Source: Streptomyces sp. NBC_01283 (GTDB taxonomy: Bacteria; Actinomycetota; Actinomycetes; Streptomycetales; Streptomycetaceae). From it: a stretch of DNA of 64,000 nt. The translations under genes were made by a program, and so were the position numbers. The stretch spans positions 8,156,001-8,220,000 of the forward strand of contig NZ_CP108430.1 of NCBI RefSeq assembly GCF_041435335.1. Direction: 5' to 3'. A model generated the notes under the pieces. That model was not told where the DNA came from, did not search any database, and saw only the letters and a program-made list of their open reading frames with translations. This document shows, piece by piece, positions 54,422 to 62,553 of this stretch; positions within the stretch are counted from its first letter, which is position 1, and each line of letters begins with the position of its first letter.

Positions 54422-55066
54422 ATGTCCATGTACTCCACCCGAATCCGCCGTGCCGCGGTCGCCGTCGCCGCCGCGGCCGTGCTGCCGATCGCGCTGACGG
54501 CGTGCTCGGACAGCGGCGACAAGGACACCAAGGCCGCGGACTCCACGCCCAGCGCGAAGGCGAGCACGTCGGACGACGCCATGAAGGCGAACGAGCCGTT
54601 CGGACCCGCTTGTTCGTCCGTCCCGAAGAGCGGCGCGGGCTCCTTCGACGGGATGGCGAAGGACCCGGTCGCCACCGCCGCGTCGAACAACCCGGACCTG
54701 TCCACCCTGGTCACCGCGGTCAAGAAGGCCGGTCTTGTCGACACCCTGAACAACGCGAAGAACCTCACGGTGTTCGCGCCGACCAATGACGCCTTCGCCA
54801 AGATTCCCCAGGCCGACCTGGACAAGGTGCTCAACGACAAGGCGCAGCTGACCAAGATCCTCACGTACCACGTGGTGGGTCAGAAGCTGAAGCCGCAGCA
54901 GCTGGAGAACGGCTCCTTCGAGACGCTGGAGAAGAGCAAGCTCACCACCGCGGGCTCCGGCACCGAGTACAAGGTCAACGACACGTCGAACGTCGTCTGC
55001 GGCAACGTCCCGACGGCCAACGCCACGGTCTACATCGTCGACACGGTCCTGATGCCGAAGAGCTGA
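54422..55066 (+). CDS. Fasciclin (FAS1) domain lipoprotein, Mpt83-like
   Basis: A 214-aa surface lipoprotein. The lipobox is LTAC (Cys28), followed by a charged linker and one FAS1 domain (residues about 70-213; NLTVFAPTNDAFAKIP and LTYHVVGQKL are the H1/H2 regions). Two cysteines (ACSSV and VVCGNV) match those found in Mpt70/Mpt83. ATG 54422 follows AAGGAG. Mpt83 homologues are SigK targets in mycobacteria, and the promoter found here agrees with that. Confidence 0.92.
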   Translation: MSMYSTRIRRAAVAVAAAAVLPIALTACSDSGDKDTKAADSTPSAKASTSDDAMKANEPFGPACSSVPKSGAGSFDGMAKDPVATAASNNPDLSTLVTAVKKAGLVDTLNNAKNLTVFAPTNDAFAKIPQADLDKVLNDKAQLTKILTYHVVGQKLKPQQLENGSFETLEKSKLTTAGSGTEYKVNDTSNVVCGNVPTANATVYIVDTVLMPKS

Positions 55067-55071
55067 CGGAC

Positions 55072-55124
55072 ACCGCCGAATGCCTGTGCCGCATCCGTCC
55101 GGGTGCGGCACAGGCATTCGGCGG

Positions 55125-55125
<1 letters not shown>
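55072..55125. terminator. Long bidirectional hairpin terminator
   Basis: A perfect 22-base-pair stem (55072-55093 with 55104-55125) and 10-base loop, 5 bases after the fasciclin stop. Its right edge enters the stop codon of the convergent CsoR-family gene, so it would end both transcripts. Confidence 0.88.
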
Positions 55126-56046
<921 letters not shown>

Positions 56047-56080
56047 CCGCGGGCCGGCCGCCGGGGTGGGGGGGCGCCGC

Positions 56081-56665
56081 TCAGTGGATGCGGCGCGCCC
56101 GGTGCCGCCGGGTGGTGAGGTGCACGTCCGCCTCCAGGACGCGGGGCGCTGCCGCCGCCCGCGCCTCGGCGACGGTGTCCCGGGCGAGCTCGCGCAGCAC
56201 CGCTTCCGGGGAGCCGTCGGGGTCCAGGACCAGCGTGATGCGGGCGCGCAGCCGCCGGGGGTGTCCGAGCAGTCGTACGTGGGCGCGGGCCACGCCGTCG
56301 ACACCCCGGGCGCGCTCGGCCATCGCGGAGGCCAGCGCCCTGGCGGAGAGAGTGACGCCGGGCTGCCCGAGCGGGAGCTCGCGCAGCCGGCCGCCGCGGA
56401 ACTGGGCGGCGGCCCAGCACAGGAACAGGACGGCGCCGAGGGCCAGCGCGGCGATCACGACGGGCGGCCACCAGCCGTGATCACGCCACCGGCCGAGCAG
56501 CTCCTCGTCCAGCCACACCCGGTCGGCGTCGACACGGGGCACGGTCGACGGCAGCCGTTCGCGGACGGGCGTGGCCGCGGAAGCCAGTACGGCTCCCGCG
56601 AACAGGAGAACTGCCGCCGCGCAGAACAGAGTTGAGCGGTTCGTGCCGCTACGGAGTCGGCTCAT
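56081..56665 (-). CDS. AmaP-like membrane anchor for Asp23 proteins
   Basis: A 194-aa membrane protein with two hydrophobic helices (near residues 13-31 and 67-87) enclosing an outward loop, and a C-terminal cytoplasmic domain (GVDGVARAHVRLLG...RITLVLDPDGSPEAVLREL). The layout matches alkaline-shock membrane anchor proteins that tether Asp23. The start at 56665 lies 17 bases inside the end of the upstream gene, so translation is coupled. Confidence 0.75.
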   Translation of the reverse strand: MSRLRSGTNRSTLFCAAAVLLFAGAVLASAATPVRERLPSTVPRVDADRVWLDEELLGRWRDHGWWPPVVIAALALGAVLFLCWAAAQFRGGRLRELPLGQPGVTLSARALASAMAERARGVDGVARAHVRLLGHPRRLRARITLVLDPDGSPEAVLRELARDTVAEARAAAAPRVLEADVHLTTRRHRARRIH

Positions 56666-57641
56666 CAGGGGTGCTCCTCTCCATCGCGGCAGGCTTGCTC
56701 CCGGTATCCGGCCGGGAGCCGGAGTCCGTCGGGGCGCGCCAGCCGGGTTCCGTGTTCAGCCGTACGCGCAGCCGCAGCGGCCCGGCGAGACCGAGCCCGG
56801 CGGTCGCCGCCTCGGCAGCCTCTTCCGCAGCCCGCCGCGCACCCTCCAGACCGCCGAACTCGAGCCCGGCCCGCACCCGTGCCGTACGGCGGCCGACCCT
56901 GACCCGGACCTCGCCGATGCCCGGCACGTCGGTCACGGCATCCCGCAGGAGGGCCGCCGCCGCCCGGCGGTCCAGGACCGCGCGCACACCCGGCAGCGGC
57001 GGCCTCATCGGGAGAACATCGCGACGGCCCGGCGTGACGGCGAGGACCAGCAGCCACACACCGAGCAGGAACACTCCGGCCGCCGCGAGGACGCCCATGG
57101 CCGTCCCGCTGTCCGGGCCGTGCGTGGACAGCCACTCCATCACCTCGGCCCGCCACCGCGCGGGAGCGTGCCCGGCGGCGTGCACGGACACCACGTCGTA
57201 CAGCAGTAGCCCGCAGACCGCGGCGCCGAGCAGGGTCAACACCGCGACGGGCAGGCGGCGTTGGGCCCACGGCCGGTGAGCGCGCGGCCCGGCCGCCTCG
57301 GTGGCGGCCACCGGTGGTGCGAGCCGCTGCCCACCGGACAGACCGTGGCGTGACAGGCCCCGGACGCGGATCCGCGCCGAGGGCACCGTGAGGCCGGTGA
57401 GCCGGGCGGTGCGCTCGGCGACGTGCGAGCGCACGCTCTCGCCCGCCTCGTCGAGCTTGGCGGGGTAGGGCAGGGTCACGGTGACACCGACCCGGGCCCG
57501 GCGGCCGCGCACGGCCGCCGATCCGCCGCCGACCTCCACCGCGCCGGGCGCCAGTGCCTCCGTCGCGGCGCGCTCCGCGATGCGGCGCACCGCGCGGTCC
57601 GCGACGGTCGTCCTGCCGCGCTCGGCCGCGGGCGTGGTCAT
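56649..57641 (-). CDS. Asp23-like/DUF6286 membrane protein
   Basis: A 330-aa protein of three parts. Residues about 10-95 are an Asp23/Gls24-like domain (AVEVGGGSAAVRGRRARVGVTVTL...). Two membrane helices follow (about 130-150 and 185-205). The C-terminal part (about 215-300) resembles the Asp23-derived DUF6286 region (VTDVPGIGEVRVRVGRRTARVRA). ATG 57641 overlaps the stop of the small membrane gene (ATGA). It is part of a four-gene envelope-stress module. Confidence 0.75.
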   Translation of the reverse strand: MTTPAAERGRTTVADRAVRRIAERAATEALAPGAVEVGGGSAAVRGRRARVGVTVTLPYPAKLDEAGESVRSHVAERTARLTGLTVPSARIRVRGLSRHGLSGGQRLAPPVAATEAAGPRAHRPWAQRRLPVAVLTLLGAAVCGLLLYDVVSVHAAGHAPARWRAEVMEWLSTHGPDSGTAMGVLAAAGVFLLGVWLLVLAVTPGRRDVLPMRPPLPGVRAVLDRRAAAALLRDAVTDVPGIGEVRVRVGRRTARVRAGLEFGGLEGARRAAEEAAEAATAGLGLAGPLRLRVRLNTEPGWRAPTDSGSRPDTGSKPAAMERSTPDEPTP

Positions 57642-57823
57642 CGCCGCTCCCGGTCACGCCCGCCGAGGAAGGCGCGGAGGTCCGTGCCCTCGTCGGCGAG
57701 GCGTCCCAGGACGAAGCCGACCGCGCCGAGCGCGGCGACCAGCAGGAACGCGCCGAATCCGCCGAACCACCCGGCGAATCCCAGGGCCATGCCCGTCATC
57801 AGGCCGACCAGAGCTGTGCTCAC
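57638..57823 (-). CDS. Small membrane protein of the Asp23 module
   Basis: A 61-aa protein that is mostly two hydrophobic helices (STALVGLMTGMALGFAGWFG and FGAFLLVAALGAVGFVLGRL) with a charged tail (DRERR). GTG 57823 was chosen; GTG 57826 is one codon earlier and both follow a GAGGTGA site. Similar small proteins are found next to Asp23 genes in many actinobacteria. Function unknown. Confidence 0.75.
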   Translation of the reverse strand: MSTALVGLMTGMALGFAGWFGGFGAFLLVAALGAVGFVLGRLADEGTDLRAFLGGRDRERR

Positions 57824-57881
57824 CACTCACCTCACACCACAGAAGGGGACGTCACGGCTGAGCCCGCGTGGGGCGGGAGTG

Positions 57882-58403
57882 TTACTCGACGCGCGTCTCG
57901 CCGCCGGAGTCCGCGGTGTCGTCGTCGGGCAGGTGGACGTCGTTGACGGCGACGTTCACCTCGACCACCTCGAGGCCGGTGATGCGCTCCACCGCCGAGA
58001 TGACGTTCTCGCGCACGTCGTGGGCGACGTCCGTGATGGGCACGCCGTACTCGACGACGATGTCGAGGTCGATGGCCGTCTGCCGCTCGCCGACCTCGAC
58101 CTTCACCCCGCGGCCGACGTTCGGGCGCCCGCCGGGAACGCGGTCGCGCACGGCGCCGATGGTGCGGGACAGGCCGCCGCCCATGTCGAACACGCCGGGG
58201 ATCTCGCGGGCCGCCATGCCGGAGATCTTCACCACCACGACATCCGCGATGGACGTCTTGCCCCGCGTCGCCGCCGGCTGGGCCGCGCCGGTGGCTCCGC
58301 TGACGGTGATGGCTCCCGGGGTGCTCCTGCGGGCCTCGCCGGTGAGGTGCTTCTCGGTGCTGCCGGTCGCGGCAGCGTTCGAAGTGAGGTCAGGTGTCGT
58401 CAT
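57882..58403 (-). CDS. Asp23/Gls24-family envelope stress protein
   Basis: A 173-aa cytoplasmic protein. After a low-complexity Ala/Thr-rich tail of about 45 residues comes the Asp23 domain (TSIADVVVVKISGMAAREIPGVFDM; VEVGERQTAIDLDIVVEYGVPI). Asp23 proteins form complexes at the membrane through AmaP-type anchors, here encoded downstream. ATG 58403 has GAGGAG 8 bases upstream. It is the first gene of the minus-strand module. Confidence 0.92.
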   Translation of the reverse strand: MTTPDLTSNAAATGSTEKHLTGEARRSTPGAITVSGATGAAQPAATRGKTSIADVVVVKISGMAAREIPGVFDMGGGLSRTIGAVRDRVPGGRPNVGRGVKVEVGERQTAIDLDIVVEYGVPITDVAHDVRENVISAVERITGLEVVEVNVAVNDVHLPDDDTADSGGETRVE

Positions 58404-58456
58404 GGTGGCATCTCCTCGTCGTCGGGGGTTTCTCGGTGGCTGTCCCTTCTCTTGCT

Positions 58457-58506
58457 CGGACCCGGGTACCCCGGGTCCGTTACGCGCCTCGCGGGAATTT
58501 TCCCGC
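58457..58506. other. Two inverted repeats between the divergent Asp23 modules
   Basis: CGGACCCGG-N5-CCGGGTCCG (58457-58479) and GCGGGAA-TT-TTCCCGC (58491-58506). They lie in the 187-base gap between the two divergent Asp23 operons, where both promoters must be. They may be operators or hairpins; I do not recognise a known consensus. Confidence 0.45.
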
Positions 58507-58590
58507 CCGGCGTGTAGCGTTCCCTGGCCGCGTAACGCGGCGGTCCCTTCGTGTGTCGTAGGAGCATCACCGAAGTGAGAGGAGCCGCGT

Positions 58591-59178
58591 GTGCCGGGCG
58601 ACCGGGGCGGAACAGCCGATGAAGCGGACGCGTCGTCGAGACGTGACGACGGACTGCTCGCGGTGCGGGCGGCGGAGGGTGACGAGGAGGCCTTCGAAAC
58701 CCTCGTGCACCGCCACGCGCCCATGGCGCTGCGTCTTGCCACGCGTCTGCTCGGGAGCCGCCCGGAGGCGGAGGACGCCGTGCAGGATTCCTTCGTCAGC
58801 GCCTGGCGCAAGCTGCCGGAGTTCCGCAGGGACGCACAGTTCGGCACGTGGATCTATCGCATCGTCACCAATCGCTGCCTGAACCTGCTGCGTGCGCGGC
58901 GGCCGGTCGTGGCCCTGGACGGGCTGCCCGAGCCGGCCGCGCCGGAGCACGAGGTGTCGCCCGCGCGGGTGGCCGAGGGGCATGCCGCCGTGGCGGACCT
59001 GGCGCGGGCGATGGAGGGGCTCTCGCCGGAGCAGCGGGTGTGCTGGGTGCTGCGCGAGCTGGACGGCGCGCCGTACGAGTCCATCGCCGAGACGGTCGGC
59101 ATCAGTCCGGAGGCGGTCCGCGGCCGTGTCTTCCGGGCGCGGCGCTATCTGACGGAGGCGATGGCCGCATGGCGTTGA
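58591..59178 (+). CDS. ECF sigma factor of the Asp23 module
   Basis: A 195-aa RNA polymerase sigma factor with region 2 (DEEAFETLVHRHAPMALRLA; WRKLPEFRRDAQFGTWIYRI) and region 4 (LSPEQRVCWVLRELDGAPYESIAE). GTG 58591 has GAGAGGAG with 7-base spacing. It overlaps the next gene by 10 bases; that gene encodes a zinc-motif protein that looks like its anti-sigma factor. It is divergent from the main Asp23 operon, whose expression it probably drives. Confidence 0.9.
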   Translation: MPGDRGGTADEADASSRRDDGLLAVRAAEGDEEAFETLVHRHAPMALRLATRLLGSRPEAEDAVQDSFVSAWRKLPEFRRDAQFGTWIYRIVTNRCLNLLRARRPVVALDGLPEPAAPEHEVSPARVAEGHAAVADLARAMEGLSPEQRVCWVLRELDGAPYESIAETVGISPEAVRGRVFRARRYLTEAMAAWR

Positions 59179-59852
59179 ACGGAGAGTCCGTACCGGACGA
59201 CGAGCGGGAGGCGGGCTTCGGAGTGCTGCCTGAGGACGAACTGCTGCCCTGCGGGCGCGAGTTGTCGTATGTGTGGGAACAGCGGGAGGCGGGCGCGCCC
59301 GATCCCCACGCCGACGGCTGCCCGCACTGCGCGCAGGCCCTGGACGCCCTGCGGCTCCTGGAGGGCGTGGTCACGGAGGCGCGCGACACGGCGCCGCCGG
59401 AGCGGGAGCAGGACACCTCCGCGCTCGCCGCCCGTGTCATGGACGTGGTGCGTCTGGAGCTGCGGCCGGGCCGGACGCTGCCCCTGGGCGACGAGGACGA
59501 GGACGCGTGGATCGTGGAGGCCGCCGCGGCCAGAACGGTCCGGGCCGCGGCCGAATCGCTGCCGGGCGTGCGTGCGGGCAGCTGCCGCATCGGCCCGCTG
59601 GAGGAGCCCGAGTCTCCCGCACCCTCGGGGCGGCTCCCGCGCGGGCCGGTCAGGATCCGCGTCGAGGTGCAGGTCCCGTTCACGTGGAACCTGCCGGAGG
59701 TCGCGGACCGGGTGCGTCACCGGGTCATCGAGGCGGTGGACGACGAGCTGGGCATGCCGGTCGCGGTCGTCGACGTGACGATCAGCGACCTCATCGACGA
59801 CGGCGATGGCGACGATCAAGCGGACGAGAGCACGGAAGGGCGGCAGCGGTGA
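59169..59852 (+). CDS. Candidate anti-sigma factor: ZAS-like motif fused to an Asp23-like domain
   Basis: A 227-aa soluble protein. The N-terminal part has His47-x3-Cys51-x2-Cys54 (HADGCPHC), the zinc-binding signature of anti-sigma factors, with Cys28 as a further possible ligand. The C-terminal half (about residues 85-215) resembles an Asp23/Gls24 domain (GPVRIRVEVQVPFTWNLPEVADRVRHRV). No membrane helix is seen, so it may sense Asp23 assembly in the cytoplasm. ATG 59169 overlaps the sigma gene. The anti-sigma function is inference. Confidence 0.65.
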   Translation: MALNGESVPDDEREAGFGVLPEDELLPCGRELSYVWEQREAGAPDPHADGCPHCAQALDALRLLEGVVTEARDTAPPEREQDTSALAARVMDVVRLELRPGRTLPLGDEDEDAWIVEAAAARTVRAAAESLPGVRAGSCRIGPLEEPESPAPSGRLPRGPVRIRVEVQVPFTWNLPEVADRVRHRVIEAVDDELGMPVAVVDVTISDLIDDGDGDDQADESTEGRQR

Positions 59853-60196
59853 GCGATCGAGACGTTTCGCGCGTGCTGGCGGATGCCGTCATAGAGGCGG
59901 TTCTGGCCACGCCCGGGGTCGCCTTCCTGCGGCCGGGCCTGGTGGACCTCCTGCGGTCGTCGGCCGTGCTGCGACGGGGGCTCCCCGGTACCCCCACGGG
60001 CTCCGCCGGTGTACGGGTGCGGCGCGAGAAGGGCAGCAGGGACTGGAGCGTGGACGTGTACGTCGTCGTCCACCGGGGACGGCGGACCCTGGACGTGACG
60101 CGAGAGGTGCGCTCGGCCGCGGCGAAGGCCGTCGAGCTGGTGACCGGGGAGCCGGCCGCGCCCGGGATCGCGGTCACGGTCACCGGACTCGTCTGA
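59849..60196 (+). CDS. Asp23/Gls24-family protein
   Basis: A 115-aa minimal Asp23-like protein (VLADAVIEAVLATPGVAFLRPGL; SVDVYVVVHRGRRTLDVTREV). GTG 59849 overlaps the previous stop (GTGA). It is the third gene of the sigma operon and probably interacts with the other Asp23 proteins. Confidence 0.8.
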   Translation: MSDRDVSRVLADAVIEAVLATPGVAFLRPGLVDLLRSSAVLRRGLPGTPTGSAGVRVRREKGSRDWSVDVYVVVHRGRRTLDVTREVRSAAAKAVELVTGEPAAPGIAVTVTGLV

Positions 60197-60205
60197 GCCC
60201 TCGCA

Positions 60206-60247
60206 TCAGCCCCCGCACTCCGCCGAAGGGCGTGGTGCGGGGGCTGA
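60206..60247 (+). terminator. Hairpin terminator of the sigma/Asp23 operon
   Basis: A perfect 13-base-pair stem TCAGCCCCCGCAC/GTGCGGGGGCTGA with a 16-base loop, 9 bases after the last gene's stop. TTTCG follows. Confidence 0.75.
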
Positions 60248-60296
60248 CTTTCGAGCTACTGATGAGTAAGGTCGCGGGTCGAGGAACGGAGTTGTC

Positions 60297-60800
60297 ATGA
60301 CCCGCACGTTCACAGTGTCACGAAGCATCCTGGTCCAGGCGCCCCCGCAGTCGGTGTACGAGCAGGTCAGCCAGCCCGCTCTGATGGGGCGCTGGAGCCC
60401 CGAGAACCTCGGGGCGACCGTGCCGGGAGGTGACGTTCCCGCAAGTGTCGGCCTGGTCTTCGAGGGCCACAACAAGCGCGGCCCGTTCCGCTGGACCACC
60501 CGCTGCACGGTGACCAAGGCCGAGCCGGGGCAGCGCTTCGCCTTCCGCGTGCACGCGATCGGGGTGAAGCGCCCCCGGCTGCGCGCGCCCATCGCCAGCT
60601 GGGAGTACCGGTTCGAGGACAGCGGCGGTGCGACCAAGGTGACCGAGACCTGGACGGACGACCGGCGTTCCTGGCCCACCTTCGTGGCCAACGCCTTCGA
60701 CCGGCTCGCCACGGGCGGGCGCACCTTCGCGGTCTTCCAGGTCGGCAACATCGACCGGACGCTGAAGAACCTCAAGCGGGAGCTCGAAACGGCACGCTGA
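60297..60800 (+). CDS. SRPBCC (START-like) family protein
   Basis: A 167-aa protein of the polyketide-cyclase/START superfamily. The N-terminal strand VSRSILVQAPPQSVYEQVSQP, the central FEGHNKRGPFRWTTRCTV and the C-terminal amphipathic helix (IDRTLKNLKRELE) define the fold, which binds a hydrophobic ligand. The ligand and role are unknown. It has no operon partner; it follows a terminator and is convergent with the NCS1 permease gene. Confidence 0.85.
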   Translation: MTRTFTVSRSILVQAPPQSVYEQVSQPALMGRWSPENLGATVPGGDVPASVGLVFEGHNKRGPFRWTTRCTVTKAEPGQRFAFRVHAIGVKRPRLRAPIASWEYRFEDSGGATKVTETWTDDRRSWPTFVANAFDRLATGGRTFAVFQVGNIDRTLKNLKRELETAR

Positions 60801-60827
60801 CCGGGACGCCTGCGCCTGCGCCTATGC

Positions 60828-62393
60828 CTACCTCGCCGCCGTCGCGGAGGCGTCTTCCCGGGCGCCGCCCGGCGGCCCGGTGATCGGGGCGATCGGGGTG
60901 TCCGCCGCGCGCACCCAGCGCGGCCCCTCGGGCCCGTACACCCCGCGCGGCTCCGGGAACGCCGCGAGCAGGCCGAAGTAGACGACGGCGGCGACGGCCG
61001 CTCCCAGCGGGAGGCTGATGTCGGCGCCGTTCGCGAGGTCGCCGAGCGGCCCGACGAACTGTCCGGGAATGTTGGTGAACAGCACGCCGGTCACCGCACC
61101 GGTCCACCAGGCCGCCATGCCGCGCCAGTTCCAGCCGCGGGCGAACCAGTAGCGGCCGCCGTGCTGCCGGCGCGTGAAGACCTGCAGCGCCTCGGGGTCG
61201 TACCAGCCGCGCCGGGTGACGTAGCCAAGCATCATGACGATCATCCACGGCACGGTGCAGGTGATGATCATCGTGGCGAAGGTGGAGATCGCCTGGACCA
61301 GGTTGAAGCCGAAGCGGCCCACGAAGATGAACGTGATGGACAGGACGCCGATCAGGACGGTGGCCCGCACGCGGCTGAGCCGGGGGAACACCGAGGAGAA
61401 GTCCAGGCCGGTGCCGTACAGCGCGGTGGTCCCGGTCGACATGCCGCCGATCAGCGCGATCAGGCAGACCGGCAGGAAGTACCAGCCGGGCGCGATCGCC
61501 AGCAGCCCGCCGACGAAGTTGGGGGCGTCCGGGTCCATGTACCGGGGCGCCCGCTCGGCGATGATCGACGCCGTCGCCAGGCCGAAGCCGAACGGCAGCA
61601 CCGTGGCAAGCTGCGAGAGGAAGGCCGCTCCCATCACCTTGCGGCGCGGCGTGGAGGCCGGAATGTAGCGCGCCCAGTCACCCAGGAAGGCGCCGAAGGA
61701 GACCGGGTTGGACAGCACGATCAGCGCGGCGCCGATGAAGGACGGCCAGAAGAGGTCCTGCGTCGCCCGGTCGGCGTCCGCCGTGAAGACACCGGCGTAC
61801 GAGGGATCGAAGTCCCCCGCGAAGGCGGCGAGGCCGAGGACGAACAGCAGGGTCGCCGCCACCACCGCGATCTTGTTGACGAGCAGCATGAAGCGGAAGC
61901 CGTAGACGCACACGGCGAGCACCAGAGCGGCGAAGACCGCGTACGCGCAGCCATAGGCGACATCGCTCTCCGGCACACCGAGCAGCCGGTGCGCCCCGCC
62001 GATGAGCGCGTCGCCCGAGCTCCACACCGACAGGGAGAAGAACGCGACGGCGGTGAGCAGCGAGAGGAAGGAACCGACGATCCTGCCGTGCACGCCCAGA
62101 TGCGCCGACGACGATACGGCGTTGTTCGTGCCGTTGCGCGGCCCGAACACCGCCATCGGGGCGAGCAGCAGCGAACCGACGAGCAGCCCGGCGAGCATCG
62201 CCGCGAGCCCCTGGAGGAAGGAGAGTCCGAACAGGATCGGGAACGCTCCGAGCACACAGGTGGCGAAGGTGTTGGCGCCGCCGAACGACAGCCGGAACAG
62301 ATCGAGCGGCCCCGCCGTGCGGTCCGCGTCCGGGATGCGTTCGACTCCGTGCGTCTCGACCTCGATGACGGACGGAGATGGCTCCTTGGGCAC
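60828..62393 (-). CDS. NCS1-family nucleobase permease (cytosine/purine type)
   Basis: A 521-aa integral membrane protein with about 12 hydrophobic segments. The NCS1 pattern includes DLFRLSFGGANTFAT at segment 1 and FGAFLGDWARYIP near the middle. It probably co-transports a nucleobase or related compound with a cation. GTG 62393 has AGGGAG 7 bases upstream; the longer frame to 62534 adds a non-family extension. It is about 24 kb from the nucleoside cluster, and I do not assign it to that pathway. Confidence 0.88.
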   Translation of the reverse strand: MPKEPSPSVIEVETHGVERIPDADRTAGPLDLFRLSFGGANTFATCVLGAFPILFGLSFLQGLAAMLAGLLVGSLLLAPMAVFGPRNGTNNAVSSSAHLGVHGRIVGSFLSLLTAVAFFSLSVWSSGDALIGGAHRLLGVPESDVAYGCAYAVFAALVLAVCVYGFRFMLLVNKIAVVAATLLFVLGLAAFAGDFDPSYAGVFTADADRATQDLFWPSFIGAALIVLSNPVSFGAFLGDWARYIPASTPRRKVMGAAFLSQLATVLPFGFGLATASIIAERAPRYMDPDAPNFVGGLLAIAPGWYFLPVCLIALIGGMSTGTTALYGTGLDFSSVFPRLSRVRATVLIGVLSITFIFVGRFGFNLVQAISTFATMIITCTVPWMIVMMLGYVTRRGWYDPEALQVFTRRQHGGRYWFARGWNWRGMAAWWTGAVTGVLFTNIPGQFVGPLGDLANGADISLPLGAAVAAVVYFGLLAAFPEPRGVYGPEGPRWVRAADTPIAPITGPPGGAREDASATAAR

Positions 62394-62553
62394 AGGCGGC
62401 TCCCTGGGTGACAGCACCACGGGGTACGTGTTGCTGTGGCGGAAATGCAGGGACCGTAAACGCCGTGCGCCCCACCGCACCAGTGCCCGATTCGCACTGC
62501 GCACGCCGGGGCGATGGATGAATCGCACAGCCACCCGCGGCTCGTCCTCGTCC

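Noticed and set aside
53345..55117. Minus-strand frame of about 590 codons through photolyase and fasciclin genes
   Set aside because: It opposes two well-supported genes and has no motif. Its start lies inside the terminator hairpin at 55072-55125.
60828..62393. NCS1 permease as part of the cytosine-nucleoside pathway
   Set aside because: It could carry cytosine, but it is about 24 kb away, on the other strand and separated by unrelated operons and terminators. No evidence links it to the cluster.
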